Part shown: piece after piece, positions 7,484 to 15,067 of the stretch
Position numbering within the stretch: position 1 is the stretch's first letter
How the letters are laid out: each line of letters starts with the position of its first letter
The notes under the pieces: generated by a model
Databases searched by the model: none
The model's input: only the letters and a program-made list of their open reading frames with translations
Told to the model about the DNA's origin: nothing
Origin: DATNBT01 sp964579765
Lineage (GTDB): Bacteria > Acidobacteriota > Vicinamibacteria > Vicinamibacterales > CAVVIG01
Length of the DNA: 24,414 nt
Direction: 5' to 3'
NCBI GenBank assembly: GCA_964579765.1
Contig: CAZOIK010000338.1
Location: 1 to 24,414, forward strand
Program-made: the position numbers and the translations under genes

Positions 7484-9481
7484 TGCGGCATCGTCGGAAC
7501 GTTTCATCCTGAAGGCGCGGCGACGGCCGCGGACGTCGTCGGACGCATGCGTGACCGCATGGCCCATCGAGGGCCGGACGGCCACGGCCTGTGGACGTCG
7601 CCCGATCGCAGGTGCGTGCTCGGACACCGGCGCCTGGCGATCATCGATTTGTCCGACGCCGCCGCGCAGCCGATGTCGAATGCGGCCGGCACGGTCACGC
7701 TGACGTTCAACGGCGAGATCTACAACCACGCCGACGTGCGCAAGGAGCTCGAGGCGCTCGGCAAGTACAGGTGGAAGACGGATCACTCGGACACGGAGGT
7801 CATCCTCCACGCGTACGAAGAGTGGGGCGTGGCCTGCGTCAAGAAGTTCCACGGCATGTTCGCCATCGGCATCTACGACGCGCGCGAGCCGGGACGCCCG
7901 GTCCTGCACCTGCTCCGCGATCGTGTCGGCATCAAGCCGGTGTACTTCACGCGCACCCGTCAGGGCGAGTGGCTGTTCGCCTCGGAGATTCGCGCGCTGA
8001 CGGCGCATCCGGCCGTCACGCCGGAGATGGATCGCACGGCGTTCTGGCACTACCTGACGTTCATCGTGACGCCGGCGCCGCTGACGCTGTTCAAGGGCAT
8101 CTTCAAGCTGCCGGCGGGCCACATCCTCACGATCGATCATCAGGGACGCGCGACGGCGTGCCAGTACTGGGACTGCCGTCCCGATCGATCGACGCTTTTC
8201 TCCGAGCGCGACATGAGCGAGGGCGATGCCGTCGCCGAGCTCACGACGCTGCTCAAGAAGTCCATCGCGCGCCGGATGGTGTCCGACGTGCCGTTCGGCG
8301 TGCTGCTGTCGGGCGGCGTGGACTCGTCGATGAACGTGGCGCTCATGAGCGAGCTGATGTCGCGCCCCGTGACGACGTTCACGATCGGCTACAAGGGGAA
8401 GGAAGACTACAACGAGTTCCAGTTCGCGCGGCGCATCAGCCAGCGGTACAAGACCGATCATCACGAGGTCCTGATCGATCGCCACGAGATGCAGAACTTC
8501 CTGCCGCTGCTCGTCCGCCTGCAGGACGAGCCGATCGCCGACACCGTCTGCATCCCCCTGTACTTCCTCTCGAAGCTCGTGAAGGACAGCGGGACCACCG
8601 TCGTGCAGGTCGGCGAGGGCGCCGACGAGAACTTCCTGGGCTACTGGTGGTGCGAGCACTATCGGCGGCTGTACGAGTCCGTGTATCGACCCGCGCGCGA
8701 GGGACGTCCGTGGTGGCGCGTCATCGCATCGGCCGTCCGGCAGCCGCGCGCCGCGCTCTCAGGCGAAGGGCTCGAGGTGCAGCAGCGCGCGCAGCGCGGC
8801 GAGGAACTGTTCTGGGGCGGGGCGGTCTGCTGGTGGGGCGATCGACGCCTGCAGCTGACGCCGGGCCGTGAGGCTTTCCGGTCCGAGATCGACTGTCCCG
8901 TGCCTGGTCTCGTGCCGGACAGCCATCGTACGCTCGACAGCCACGCCGTGGTCTCGCACTATGTCGGCGGACTCACCGGACATCTTGCCGAGCCCGAGGT
9001 GCTGCAGAAGATTCCCTATCTCGAGATGAAGCTGCGGCTGCCGGAGCATCTGCTGATGCGCGTCGACAAGCTGACGATGGCGCACGCCGTCGAGGCGCGC
9101 GTGCCGTTCCTCGATCACGAGCTCGTGGAGTTTTCCGCGCGCGTGCCGCCGGCCTACAAGCTCAAGGACACGGTGGGCAAGTGGCTGCTGAAGAAAGCCG
9201 CCGAGCCCTATCTCGATCACGACATGATCTACCGCCGCAAGCAGGGATTCGGCGCGCCGATGGAGGAGTGGTTCGCCGAGGGCGACTTCGGCAGACGCTG
9301 TCTCGCCGCGTTCGATCGATCGGCGCTCGCGCGCGAAGGGTTCTTCGACAACGGCTACTTCAGAGGGCTGCTGGACGCGCAGGCCAGGGGCTCGGGCGGT
9401 CACAGCTTTCAGCTCTGGACGGTGATGAACGCCGTGTTGTGGCACGAGTCGTGGATCGCCGGCAATGAAGATTGCTTCTAG
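7481..9481 (+). CDS. asnB: Asparagine-synthase-family glutamine amidotransferase
   Basis: This 666-residue protein starts MCGIVG, placing the nucleophile Cys2 of the Ntn glutaminase domain at the mature N-terminus. Other class II glutaminase landmarks are HRGPDG (29-34), GHRRLAIIDLS, FNGEIYNH and LLRDRVGIKPVYF. The synthetase domain has the ATP PP-loop LLSGGVDSS (275-283), a second block VQVGEGADENFLGYWW, and the C-terminal RVDKLTMAHAVEARVPFLDHELVE. All catalytic elements look intact. AsnB transfers glutamine-derived ammonia to an adenylated carboxylate. Inside a polysaccharide locus such enzymes are often linked to amidation of uronic acids; that substrate is inferred from the uronic-acid genes at 591 and 3984. 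A housekeeping asparagine synthetase is the alternative. The ATG at 7481 is fixed by the required Cys2. Confidence 0.9.
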   Translation: MCGIVGTFHPEGAATAADVVGRMRDRMAHRGPDGHGLWTSPDRRCVLGHRRLAIIDLSDAAAQPMSNAAGTVTLTFNGEIYNHADVRKELEALGKYRWKTDHSDTEVILHAYEEWGVACVKKFHGMFAIGIYDAREPGRPVLHLLRDRVGIKPVYFTRTRQGEWLFASEIRALTAHPAVTPEMDRTAFWHYLTFIVTPAPLTLFKGIFKLPAGHILTIDHQGRATACQYWDCRPDRSTLFSERDMSEGDAVAELTTLLKKSIARRMVSDVPFGVLLSGGVDSSMNVALMSELMSRPVTTFTIGYKGKEDYNEFQFARRISQRYKTDHHEVLIDRHEMQNFLPLLVRLQDEPIADTVCIPLYFLSKLVKDSGTTVVQVGEGADENFLGYWWCEHYRRLYESVYRPAREGRPWWRVIASAVRQPRAALSGEGLEVQQRAQRGEELFWGGAVCWWGDRRLQLTPGREAFRSEIDCPVPGLVPDSHRTLDSHAVVSHYVGGLTGHLAEPEVLQKIPYLEMKLRLPEHLLMRVDKLTMAHAVEARVPFLDHELVEFSARVPPAYKLKDTVGKWLLKKAAEPYLDHDMIYRRKQGFGAPMEEWFAEGDFGRRCLAAFDRSALAREGFFDNGYFRGLLDAQARGSGGHSFQLWTVMNAVLWHESWIAGNEDCF

Positions 9482-10668
9482 CGGCGCTGCGGCGCGCGCG
9501 CGCGTCGGGCGCGTGGCGGCCGTCGAGCGCCGCGTGTCTGATGCGATCGCATCGCGCGCCCGGACGGATGCCGGTGCCCGCCGACGAGGCGTCGCTGCAG
9601 GCCGCCGTGGCGTGGCTGGCCCGCGCGCAGGACGCCACGGGCGACGGGGGCGTCTCCGGCCGCTACCGTCTGTCGGGCGGCTGGACGTCGTCGTACCCCG
9701 AGACCACCGGCTATCTGGTGCCGACGCTGCTCGCGGTCGCCGATGCGTCCGGAGACGATCGCTATCGCGAGCGCGCGTCGCGCTGCGTGGACTTCCTGCT
9801 CTCGGTGCAGCTGCCCGACGGTGGATTCCCTGCGCTGGAGATTGCCGACAACCGCACGAGGCCCTCGCCGTTCAACTCCGCACAGATCGTGCACGGGTTG
9901 CAGCGCTGGCACCAGCAGAGCGGCGATCCGCGCGCGCTCGACGCGGCGATGCGCGCGGCGCGGTGGATCTGCGACGTCCAGGACGCCGACGGCGCGTGGC
10001 GGCAGCACTTCTATCGGGGTCTGGCATGCACCTACAGCGCGCATGCCGCCTGCTGGCTCGCCGAGCTCGGCGAGTACGCCGGCGAGGCGCGGTTTGTCGC
10101 CGCCGCCGAACGCAACGTCCGCTGGGTGCTCGGGCAGGTGGATACCGCGACCGGCTGGTTCGACGCGTGCGGTTTCTCGGAAGCCGGCCATGCGGCACGC
10201 CGGTCCTACACGCACACCATCGCGTACGCGTTGTGGGGCACGCTGTTGGTCTCGGAGCGGCGGGGCATCGATGAGGGCGTACGCGCGGTCCATCGTGCAG
10301 CCGAGTCGCTGATGCACCGGCTCGAGCGCTCGCGCAGGCTGCCCGGCGTCCTCGATCATCAGTGGCGGCCGGCGGCCGACTACACCTGCCTGACCGGCAA
10401 CGCGCAGCTCGCGATCCTGTGGATGCACGTCGCGGTCACGACGGGCGATGCGCGATTCGTCAATGCCGCGTTCACGGCCCTCGATCATGTGAAGCGCGCG
10501 CAGTCGATGGCGAGCGGTGACGCGGGCATTCGCGGCGGCGTCCCGGGATCGTGGCCGGTCGGGGGCGGGTACATCCCCTACGCGCTGCCGAACTGGGCGG
10601 CCAAGTTCTTCGTCGACGCGCTGCTCGGGAAGCAGGCCTGGCTTGCGCGGGCGGCGCGGCAGCACTAG
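9472..10668 (+). CDS. Alpha/alpha-toroid protein, squalene-cyclase-like, unknown function
   Basis: The protein (398 residues from the TTG at 9472) is built of helical repeats like the alpha/alpha barrels of terpene cyclases, prenyltransferases and some polysaccharide lyases/epimerases. Repeat landmarks are AWLARAQDATGDGGV (47-61), SYPETTGYLVPTLL (74-87), QLPDGGFPALEIAD (113-126) and QDADGAWRQHFYRG; the Q..DGG(F/W) elements resemble QW motifs of squalene cyclases. I see no DxDD or other cyclase catalytic motif, so terpene chemistry is unlikely. It lies between an amidotransferase and a formyltransferase in a sugar locus, which favours a carbohydrate role such as glycan epimerisation, cleavage or binding. 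No signal peptide is evident. The start is uncertain: TTG 9472 overlaps asnB by 10 bases; ATG 9541 and ATG 9568 (the latter right before the conserved region) are alternatives. Confidence 0.72.
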   Translation: MLLAALRRARASGAWRPSSAACLMRSHRAPGRMPVPADEASLQAAVAWLARAQDATGDGGVSGRYRLSGGWTSSYPETTGYLVPTLLAVADASGDDRYRERASRCVDFLLSVQLPDGGFPALEIADNRTRPSPFNSAQIVHGLQRWHQQSGDPRALDAAMRAARWICDVQDADGAWRQHFYRGLACTYSAHAACWLAELGEYAGEARFVAAAERNVRWVLGQVDTATGWFDACGFSEAGHAARRSYTHTIAYALWGTLLVSERRGIDEGVRAVHRAAESLMHRLERSRRLPGVLDHQWRPAADYTCLTGNAQLAILWMHVAVTTGDARFVNAAFTALDHVKRAQSMASGDAGIRGGVPGSWPVGGGYIPYALPNWAAKFFVDALLGKQAWLARAARQH

Positions 10669-10713
10669 AGGCGCAGGCTGCGAGTCGTTGCCTACACCAC
10701 CCGACAGTCGCCG

Positions 10714-11385
10714 ATGTTCGCGGCGCTCGCGCGCCGCTGGCAGCAGCGCGGCGTCGTACCGACGGCCGTGGTCGTCGAGGCCGGACGCGCATCCCGCGTG
10801 CGCCGGCGGCTCTCGCAGCTGCGGCACCGTCAGGATGACAGCGCCGGCCTCTGCGGCCGCCTTGGGTGGCCGGTGATCAGCGTGACCGCCATCAACGACA
10901 GCTCCGCCGTCGCCGCGGTGGCCCGGACGGCCCCGGACGTCGCCGTCAACGCCGGCGCCGGCATCCTGCACAAACCGATTCTGGGGCTCCCGACGCTCGG
11001 CACGCTCGGCACGCACATGGGCGTGCTGCCGGCGTATCGCGGGATGAACGTGGCGGAGTGGGCGGCATTCAACGGCGATCCGGTCGGCTGCAGCGTGTTC
11101 TGGATCGACGACGGGATCGACACCGGAGACATCGCGGCGACGCGCGTGGTCGACGCCGCCGGGTGCCGGACGATCGAGGCGCTGCGCGGCCGGGTCAACG
11201 AGGCGCAGCTCGATCTGTACGCCGAGACGCTCGCCGGGGTGCTCGCACACGGGCGTGGCGCGCCGCGCCCGCAGGCCGCCGGCGAAGGCCGGCAGTTCTA
11301 CCGGATGCACGCCGACCTGCGTGCGCTGCTCGAGCGCCGGCTCGCCGCTTCTCATGGCGGCGAAGCCTCTCATCTGAATTCTTAA
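10714..11385 (+). CDS. Formyltransferase-fold protein (methionyl-tRNA/sugar N-formyltransferase superfamily)
   Basis: The 223-residue product has the formyl_trans_N core: PDVAVNAGAGILHKPIL, then THMGVLPAYRGMNVAEWA (His101, matching the active-site His), FNGDPVGCSVFWID and DGIDTGDI (134-140, with the conserved Asp136). Sugar formyltransferases of this fold move a formyl group from N10-formyl-THF to an amino sugar. The Asn that usually sits two residues before the catalytic His appears to be Gly99, so activity is not certain. The ATG at 10714 is the first standard start, but the frame is open back to 10669 and the codons from CTG 10678 (L-R-V-V-A-Y-T-T) would supply the missing first beta-strand, with a purine-rich stretch just before it. 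The true start may therefore be CTG. No amino-sugar aminotransferase is present in the window. Confidence 0.75.
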   Translation: MFAALARRWQQRGVVPTAVVVEAGRASRVRRRLSQLRHRQDDSAGLCGRLGWPVISVTAINDSSAVAAVARTAPDVAVNAGAGILHKPILGLPTLGTLGTHMGVLPAYRGMNVAEWAAFNGDPVGCSVFWIDDGIDTGDIAATRVVDAAGCRTIEALRGRVNEAQLDLYAETLAGVLAHGRGAPRPQAAGEGRQFYRMHADLRALLERRLAASHGGEASHLNS

Positions 11386-11411
11386 TTGATCTTGTCGAGG
11401 ACAAAGAACTC
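11386..11411 (+). promoter_or_regulatory. AT-rich junction with ribosome-binding site before the SDR gene
   Basis: This short gap is markedly richer in A and T than its surroundings. It holds a small inverted repeat, TTGTC-GAG-GACAA (11392-11404), and a Shine-Dalgarno-like GAGGA (11397-11401) about 10 bases before the ATG. The hairpin would cover the ribosome-binding site. It is also one of the few junctions without start/stop overlap, so translation restarts here. I do not see a convincing -35/-10 pair. Confidence 0.4.
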
Positions 11412-12407
11412 ATGAGCGACGTAAACAGAATTCTGGTCACCGGAGGCGCCGGCTACGTCGGCGCCATGCTTGTCCCCGCGCTGCTCGAGCGCGGGTATCA
11501 GGTCAAGGTCGTCGACCTCTATCTCTATGGCGACGTGCTCGCGCCGGTCGCAGACAACCCGAACCTCGAGCAGATCAAGGGCGACATCCGCGATCGGAAG
11601 CTGCTCGAGCGGGTGATGCCCGGATGCGACGCCGTGATCCATCTCGCGTGCATCTCGAACGACCCGAGCTTCGAGCTGAATCCCGACCTCGGCAAGTCGA
11701 TCAACTACGACGCGTTCCTCGATCTCGTCGCCGTGGCCAGGGACTGCGGCGTCAAGCGCTTCATCTACGCCTCGTCGTCCAGCGTGTATGGCGTGAAGCC
11801 CGAGCAGAACGTGACGGAGGAGCTCGCGCTCGAACCGCTCACGGACTATTCGAAGTACAAGGCGATGTGCGAGGACGTGCTGCTGAAGGCGCAGGCGCCG
11901 GGCTTCACCTGCGTGATCCTGCGGCCGGCCACCGTGTGCGGCTACTCGCCGCGCCTGCGTCTCGATCTCACCGTGAACATCCTCACGAACTACGCGGTGA
12001 ACAGCGGCAAGATCACCGTGTTCGGCGGCGCGCAGAAGCGGCCGAACATCCACATCGCCGACATGGTCGCCTGCTACCTGCGGCTGCTCGACGCGGCGGA
12101 CGCGCAGATCAGCGGACGCATCTTCAACGCGGGGTACGAGAACCACACGGTCATGGACATCGCGACGATGGTGCGCAACGTCGTCGGCGCGTCGACCGAG
12201 ATCGTGACGACGCCCTCCGACGACAACCGCTCGTATCACATCTCGTCGGAGAAGATCCGGCGCGAGCTGGGCTTCGTGCCGACGCACACGATCGAAGACG
12301 CCGCGCGGGGCCTGGTCGACGGCTTCAAGGCAGGGCTGATCCCGAACCCGATGACCGACATCCGCTACTACAACATCAAGACGATGCAGGCGGTGCACCT
12401 GAAGTGA
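11412..12407 (+). CDS. NAD-dependent epimerase/dehydratase (extended SDR)
   Basis: This 331-residue extended SDR has GGAGYVG (11-17) for dinucleotide binding, an acidic residue at the end of the second strand (VVDLYLYG, Asp35) that favours NAD over NADP, HLACIS (77-82), YASSSSVYG (119-127), the catalytic pair YSKYK (Tyr146, Lys150) and LRPATVCGYSPRLRLD in the substrate region. Such enzymes act on nucleotide sugars as 4-epimerases, dehydratases or 4-reductases; the exact reaction cannot be chosen from sequence alone. The frame is open upstream to 10866, but the ATG at 11412 has a ribosome-binding site and begins right before the first Rossmann strand. It overlaps the next gene by 4 bases (GTGA) and begins a group of genes that may share one pathway. 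Confidence 0.88.
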   Translation: MSDVNRILVTGGAGYVGAMLVPALLERGYQVKVVDLYLYGDVLAPVADNPNLEQIKGDIRDRKLLERVMPGCDAVIHLACISNDPSFELNPDLGKSINYDAFLDLVAVARDCGVKRFIYASSSSVYGVKPEQNVTEELALEPLTDYSKYKAMCEDVLLKAQAPGFTCVILRPATVCGYSPRLRLDLTVNILTNYAVNSGKITVFGGAQKRPNIHIADMVACYLRLLDAADAQISGRIFNAGYENHTVMDIATMVRNVVGASTEIVTTPSDDNRSYHISSEKIRRELGFVPTHTIEDAARGLVDGFKAGLIPNPMTDIRYYNIKTMQAVHLK

Positions 12408-12913
12408 GCGGCATCGCGGAGGTCGTCGTCGAGGCCGCCGCGCTGTTCGCGGCCTGCCTCGCCGTGCACGTCGTCATCTGGCGCGTGCGGCGGCCCGGGA
12501 CCTATCGGGTATGGCTGCCGCTGCTCGCCGGCATCTTTCTCGTCGCCGGACCAGCGGCCGAGTGGACGCTGACGCGAACCGCTGCGACGCCCGACCTGCT
12601 CGCGGTGCTGCTGATGCACGGAGCGCTCTCGAGTGTCTACATCATCGGCTACACGCTCATCTCGGCGTTCAGTCCCTCGATTGAGATCCTCAAGCTGCTC
12701 GAGCGCAGCCCCGCCGGCCTGCGGCGCGAGGAGATCCAGCTGCCGTATCTGCAGACCGCGCTCGGCGGGAATCGCGTGGTCAACCTCGTGAACGACGGGT
12801 TGATCGAAGCGGCCGGCAGTCGCGTGTCGCTCGGCGCCGGCGGCCGCGTGCTGGCGGGTCTCGTGCTCTTCTACCGGCACACGATCGGCCTGCCGGACGG
12901 CGCGGGCGGATAG
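12404..12913 (+). CDS. Small membrane protein with C-terminal winged-helix-like domain (paralogue A)
   Basis: I do not recognise a named family. The 169-residue product has three hydrophobic segments (about 7-27, 36-53 and 65-88) and then a soluble tail. The tail (about 92-165) begins with SPSIEILKLLERSPAGLRREEI, runs through RVVNLVNDGLIEAAGSRVSLG and ends FYRHTIGLP; helix-turn-helix followed by a basic hairpin is what a winged helix looks like. The next gene has the same architecture and the same ending (R..IGLP), so the two appear to be diverged tandem paralogues. GTG at 12404 overlaps the previous stop by 4 bases. A membrane-anchored regulator or a scaffold that organises pathway enzymes are both possible; neither is shown. 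Neighbours are sugar-modifying enzymes. Confidence 0.75.
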   Translation: MSGIAEVVVEAAALFAACLAVHVVIWRVRRPGTYRVWLPLLAGIFLVAGPAAEWTLTRTAATPDLLAVLLMHGALSSVYIIGYTLISAFSPSIEILKLLERSPAGLRREEIQLPYLQTALGGNRVVNLVNDGLIEAAGSRVSLGAGGRVLAGLVLFYRHTIGLPDGAGG

Positions 12914-12920
12914 GGGAACG

Positions 12921-13475
12921 ATGACGCTCGCCGGAACGCTCGCGCTGCTGCTGGTGCTCTCGCCGGCCGGGATCTTCGTGGGGCACGTGCTCGCGTACCG
13001 CACGCTGCGCGCGGCAGACCGGCATCCAACGGCCCACACGAGCGCGATCGCGGGAATCGCGCTCTGCTTCGTCGCGCTGCTCGTCGTGGCCGGGCTGTCG
13101 GTCGCATCTCTCGTCGGCCGTTCGATCACGACTGCGGCGTTCGCGCTGGTGTACGTCGCGGTGACGTATGCGGCGCTGTCGATTCTCTACCTCGACGTCG
13201 TGAACATCGCCGAGACCTCGCTCCACATGCATCTGCTGCTCGAGATCGCGTGGGACGACCGGCTGCAGCTCGACGCGCTCGTCGACAAGTACAACCCGGC
13301 GCACATGGTCGGCGAGCGGCTCGAGCGGCTGACGGCGCTCGGCCAGGTCCGTCGCGACGGCGATCGGTCCGTGCTAGGCGATCGATCGGCGCTTCGTCTC
13401 GCGAAGACCATGGACGTCTGGCGTCGGGTGATCGGGCTGCCGACCTCGCCCGACGAGGCGCTGTCGGGACGCTGA
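12921..13475 (+). CDS. Small membrane protein with C-terminal winged-helix-like domain (paralogue B)
   Basis: The 184-residue product has hydrophobic segments at about 5-25, 41-64 and 70-92 and a soluble C-terminal region. That region contains HLLLEIAWDDRLQLDALVDKY (104-124), RLERLTALGQVRRDGDRSVLG (133-153) and WRRVIGLP (167-174), which line up in order with the tail of the preceding protein (HTH-like pair, then a short basic wing, then an R..IGLP end). A purine-rich AGGGGAA (12912-12918) precedes the ATG; it is rather close, but is the only candidate ribosome-binding site. The gene lies 7 bases after its paralogue and 4 bases before the HAD gene. I assign no function; membrane-tethered transcription factor and non-DNA-binding partner protein remain open. 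Confidence 0.75.
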   Translation: MTLAGTLALLLVLSPAGIFVGHVLAYRTLRAADRHPTAHTSAIAGIALCFVALLVVAGLSVASLVGRSITTAAFALVYVAVTYAALSILYLDVVNIAETSLHMHLLLEIAWDDRLQLDALVDKYNPAHMVGERLERLTALGQVRRDGDRSVLGDRSALRLAKTMDVWRRVIGLPTSPDEALSGR

Positions 13476-13479
13476 GCGG

Positions 13480-14061
13480 ATGGCGCCGGTGATTGGCATC
13501 GATTTCGACAACACGCTCGTCAGCTACGACGCGCTGATTCACGACGCCGCAATCGAGCGCGGGCTGATCGCGGCGGGCGGCGATCGCAGCAAGCGCAGCG
13601 TCCGCGACCGGATTCGCCTGCAGCCCGACGGCGAGATCGAATGGCAGAAACTCCAGGCGCTGATCTACGGGCCGCTGATGGGCCGCGCAGCGCTGATGCC
13701 CGGCGCCGATGCGTTCGTCCGCGCCTGCCGCGCGCGCGGCTGGCCGACCTACATCGTGAGCCACAAGACGGAGTTCGCCGGCTACGACGAAACCGGCACG
13801 AACCTGCGCGACGCGGCGCTCGCGTGGATGACGGCGCAGGGGTTCTTCGCCGAATCCGGGCTCGGGTTCTCGCGCGACCAGGTGTTCTTCGAGAGCACGC
13901 GCGGCGGGAAGATCGCGCGGATTCGCGCCCTTGCCTGCACGCACTTCATCGACGATCTCGAAGAAGTGTTCAGCGAGCCGGCGTTTCCCGCCGGTGTCGA
14001 GCAGTTCCTGTTCGAGTCGTGGCCACCGCTGCATGAGCATTTCTTCGCCGCCCGCGCCTGA
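13480..14061 (+). CDS. HAD-superfamily hydrolase (probable small-molecule phosphatase)
   Basis: The 193-residue protein has all four HAD motifs: I, GIDFDNTL (nucleophile Asp8, acid/base Asp10); II, YIVSHKT (Ser94); III, Lys144 in RGGKIARI; IV, FIDDLEE (Asp158/Asp159). The stretch between motifs I and II is about 80 residues and helical, suggesting a small C1-type cap. Such proteins usually dephosphorylate small metabolites such as sugar phosphates. It overlaps the APH-fold kinase gene by 29 bases, so the two are made together, and it sits just before a transketolase pair, which suggests a sugar or polyol phosphate substrate. That substrate is inferred. The start follows the previous stop by 4 bases. 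Confidence 0.85.
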   Translation: MAPVIGIDFDNTLVSYDALIHDAAIERGLIAAGGDRSKRSVRDRIRLQPDGEIEWQKLQALIYGPLMGRAALMPGADAFVRACRARGWPTYIVSHKTEFAGYDETGTNLRDAALAWMTAQGFFAESGLGFSRDQVFFESTRGGKIARIRALACTHFIDDLEEVFSEPAFPAGVEQFLFESWPPLHEHFFAARA

Positions 14062-15067
14062 CGTCGCGGCCATCTGCCGCGATCTGCTCGGCCGCCCCGC
14101 GCGCGCCGTCGTGCGGATTGGCGCGGGTCGCAACAGCCGTGTGTTCCGCGTCACGCTGGAGGGCGGCGAGTCCGCCGAGCCGCCGGTCGTGGTGAAGTTC
14201 TACCGGCGCGATGCGGGCGACACGCGCGATCGGCTGGCCACGGAGTTCGGCGCGCTCCGGTTCCTGTGGCAGAATGACGTGCGCGTCGTGCCCCGCCCGA
14301 TTGCCGACGACCGCGATCATCACTGCGCCATCTACGAGTACATCGACGGCGAGCCGCCCGACTCCGCCGGCGTCACGCCCGAGGACGTCGATGCGGTCGT
14401 CGAGTTGCTCGGCGGGATGCAGACGCTGAGAACGCGTCCCGGCGCGGCCCTGTTCGGACCCGCCTCCGAAGCGAGTTTCTCGCTGCGCGCGGTGGCGGCG
14501 CACGTGGACGCGCGCGCCGGCCGGCTCAGGGCGTCCGCCGGCGATGCGGGCCTGGAGGACTGGCTGGCCGGTGTGTTCGACCCGCTGAGGCGCGAGATCT
14601 TTCAGTGGTACGATGCTGCGGCCACGCGGGCAGGGCAGGACGTCGACGCGGAGCTCGAGCCCGCGCGGCGCGCGTTGAGTCCGTCGGATTTCGGATTCCA
14701 CAACGCGATTCGCCGTCCCGGCGGCGCGCTGGCCTTCGTGGACTTCGAATATTTCGGCTGGGACGATCCCGCGAAGACGGTCGTCGACTTCCTGCTGCAT
14801 CCGGGCATGACGCTGCCGGACGCGCTGAAACGGCGCTACGCCGAGCGGTTCGTCGCGGCGTGCGCGTTCGCGCCCGGCCTCGCCGATCGGGCGCGGGTGG
14901 TCTACCCGATGTTCGGCCTCAAGTGGTGCGTGATTCTGTTGAACGACTTCCTGCCCGACCGGGCGACGACGGCGACGGCAGAGACGCGGGCGGCGCAGCT
15001 GCAGAAGGCCGACGCGCTTGCGGCCCGCCTTCGCCGCGAGTACCGCGACAATCCCTATCTCGGCTGA
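14033..15067 (+). CDS. APH-fold phosphotransferase (small-molecule kinase)
   Basis: The 344-residue protein has the aminoglycoside-phosphotransferase/choline-kinase fold: a nucleotide-binding loop IGAGRNSRVFRV (29-40), VVVKFY with Lys55, Glu71 in the following helix, hinge IYEYIDGEPP (100-109), catalytic loop SPSDFGFHN (216-224, Asp219 and Asn224) and metal-binding VDFEYFGWDDP (236-246). The usual HxD is PSD here, a variation common in this family. It probably phosphorylates a hydroxyl of a sugar or amino-alcohol rather than a drug. The ATG at 14033 lies inside the HAD gene in another frame; the frame is open further upstream (to 13931), but the first match to the fold begins shortly after 14033. 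The stop codon is the first unit of the heptamer array. Confidence 0.82.
   Translation: MSISSPPAPDVAAICRDLLGRPARAVVRIGAGRNSRVFRVTLEGGESAEPPVVVKFYRRDAGDTRDRLATEFGALRFLWQNDVRVVPRPIADDRDHHCAIYEYIDGEPPDSAGVTPEDVDAVVELLGGMQTLRTRPGAALFGPASEASFSLRAVAAHVDARAGRLRASAGDAGLEDWLAGVFDPLRREIFQWYDAAATRAGQDVDAELEPARRALSPSDFGFHNAIRRPGGALAFVDFEYFGWDDPAKTVVDFLLHPGMTLPDALKRRYAERFVAACAFAPGLADRARVVYPMFGLKWCVILLNDFLPDRATTATAETRAAQLQKADALAARLRREYRDNPYLG

Noticed and set aside
9465..10274. A 269-codon plus-strand frame beginning at an ATG overlapping the end of asnB
   Set aside because: Its translation is Arg/Ala-rich and featureless, whereas the overlapping frame from 9472 shows toroid repeats to 10668.
9478..11373. 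A 631-codon open frame on the minus strand
   Set aside because: It is antisense to the toroid and formyltransferase genes, has no recognisable domain, and its composition is that of a complementary-frame shadow.
14033..15067. Interpretation of the APH-fold gene as an antibiotic resistance determinant
   Set aside because: It is embedded in and translationally coupled to a sugar pathway, and has PSD in place of HxD as in metabolic members of the family.
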